Origin: Salipaludibacillus keqinensis
Lineage (GTDB): Bacteria > Bacillota > Bacilli > Bacillales > Salisediminibacteriaceae
Length of the DNA stretch: 64,000 nt
Reading direction: 5' to 3'
Assembly (NCBI RefSeq): GCF_003226325.1
Contig: NZ_PDOD01000003.1
Span: 62,001-126,000, forward strand
The notes beneath the pieces are model-generated. The model ran no database searches. It had not been told where the DNA came from and worked only from the letters and a program-made list of their open reading frames with translations. The translations under genes were made by a program, and so were the position numbers. This document shows, one piece after another, positions 63,934 to 64,000 of the stretch; within the stretch, counting starts at the first letter, position 1; every line of letters begins with the position of its first letter.

Positions 63934-64000
63934 AACCAGGGGGACGGTTCTTGCGGTTGAGATGCCCACCAGTTCCTGCCTAGCACCACCCAACAGATCA
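63934..64000 (+). repeat. REP-like repeat, copy D, after the P450 locus
   Basis: AACCAGGGGGACGGTTCTTG then CGGTTG, followed by TAGCACCACCCAACAGATCA at the window end. Same orientation as copy B, so the tetR-P450 pair lies between direct repeats. The copy continues beyond the window. Confidence 0.75.

Overview
The window looks like chromosome of a low-to-mid GC Bacillaceae bacterium, most likely a moderately halophilic Halobacillus/Pontibacillus-type organism. This is inferred from the conserved order mbl-flhO-flhP-(EpuA-like)-fabZ, the Gram-positive ribosome binding sites and terminators, and the very acidic secreted proteins. Almost everything after the first 3.3 kb serves the cell envelope: making acidic polymers, exporting and attaching them, and remodelling the wall.

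Layout. 1-3.4 kb: end of mbl, flhO, flhP, a small EpuA-type membrane protein and fabZ. 3.8-7.3 kb: five tiny Asp/Asn/Gly/Met-rich lipoproteins, with a frameshifted sugar-transfer-type ATP-grasp gene between copies four and five. 7.5-13.6 kb: a poly-gamma-glutamate operon (pgsB, pgsC, pgsA, a CapD-like gamma-glutamyltransferase, and an unrecognised membrane-anchored protein). 14.1-18.2 kb: two NlpC/P60 hydrolases flanking a SufU-like gene and a thioredoxin-like [2Fe-2S] ferredoxin gene; the sufU promoter carries an excellent Zur-type operator. 18.5-22.7 kb: a giant acidic amidase. 23-38.6 kb: a surface-polymer cluster with glycosyltransferases, a TagG-like permease with a fused double ATPase, a TupA-like ATP-grasp protein, three CphA-like ATP-grasp proteins (one with an intact acylphosphatase domain) and a CapA/ATP-grasp fusion. 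38.7-52.8 kb: a gene of unknown function, then three giant secreted enzymes (glucosaminidase, subtilisin-type protease, M14 peptidase). 53-59 kb: a polyprenyl-phosphate sugar transferase, a sugar epimerase, an LCP ligase, a 37-residue membrane protein and a second amidase. 59-64 kb: a TetR repressor and a CYP102-type self-sufficient P450 lying between dispersed repeats.

How the parts fit. The pgs operon and the 23-38.6 kb cluster look like two routes to peptide-containing acidic wall polymers; the second resembles what a teichuronopeptide pathway could need. The sugar transferase, epimerase and LCP protein could start and attach such polymers. Four giant secreted enzymes share one family of peptidoglycan-binding module (about 32 copies), so different catalytic domains seem to have been placed on a common wall anchor.

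Repeats. Three non-coding repeat families stand out: a 51-bp hairpin minisatellite on both sides of the M14 peptidase gene, a GGTTCC/GGAACC repeat that has entered the 3' end of the gamma-glutamyltransferase gene and also lies at 55.6 kb, and a REP-like repeat on both sides of the P450 locus. Starts were moved from the longest open frame wherever a ribosome binding site favoured an internal codon.
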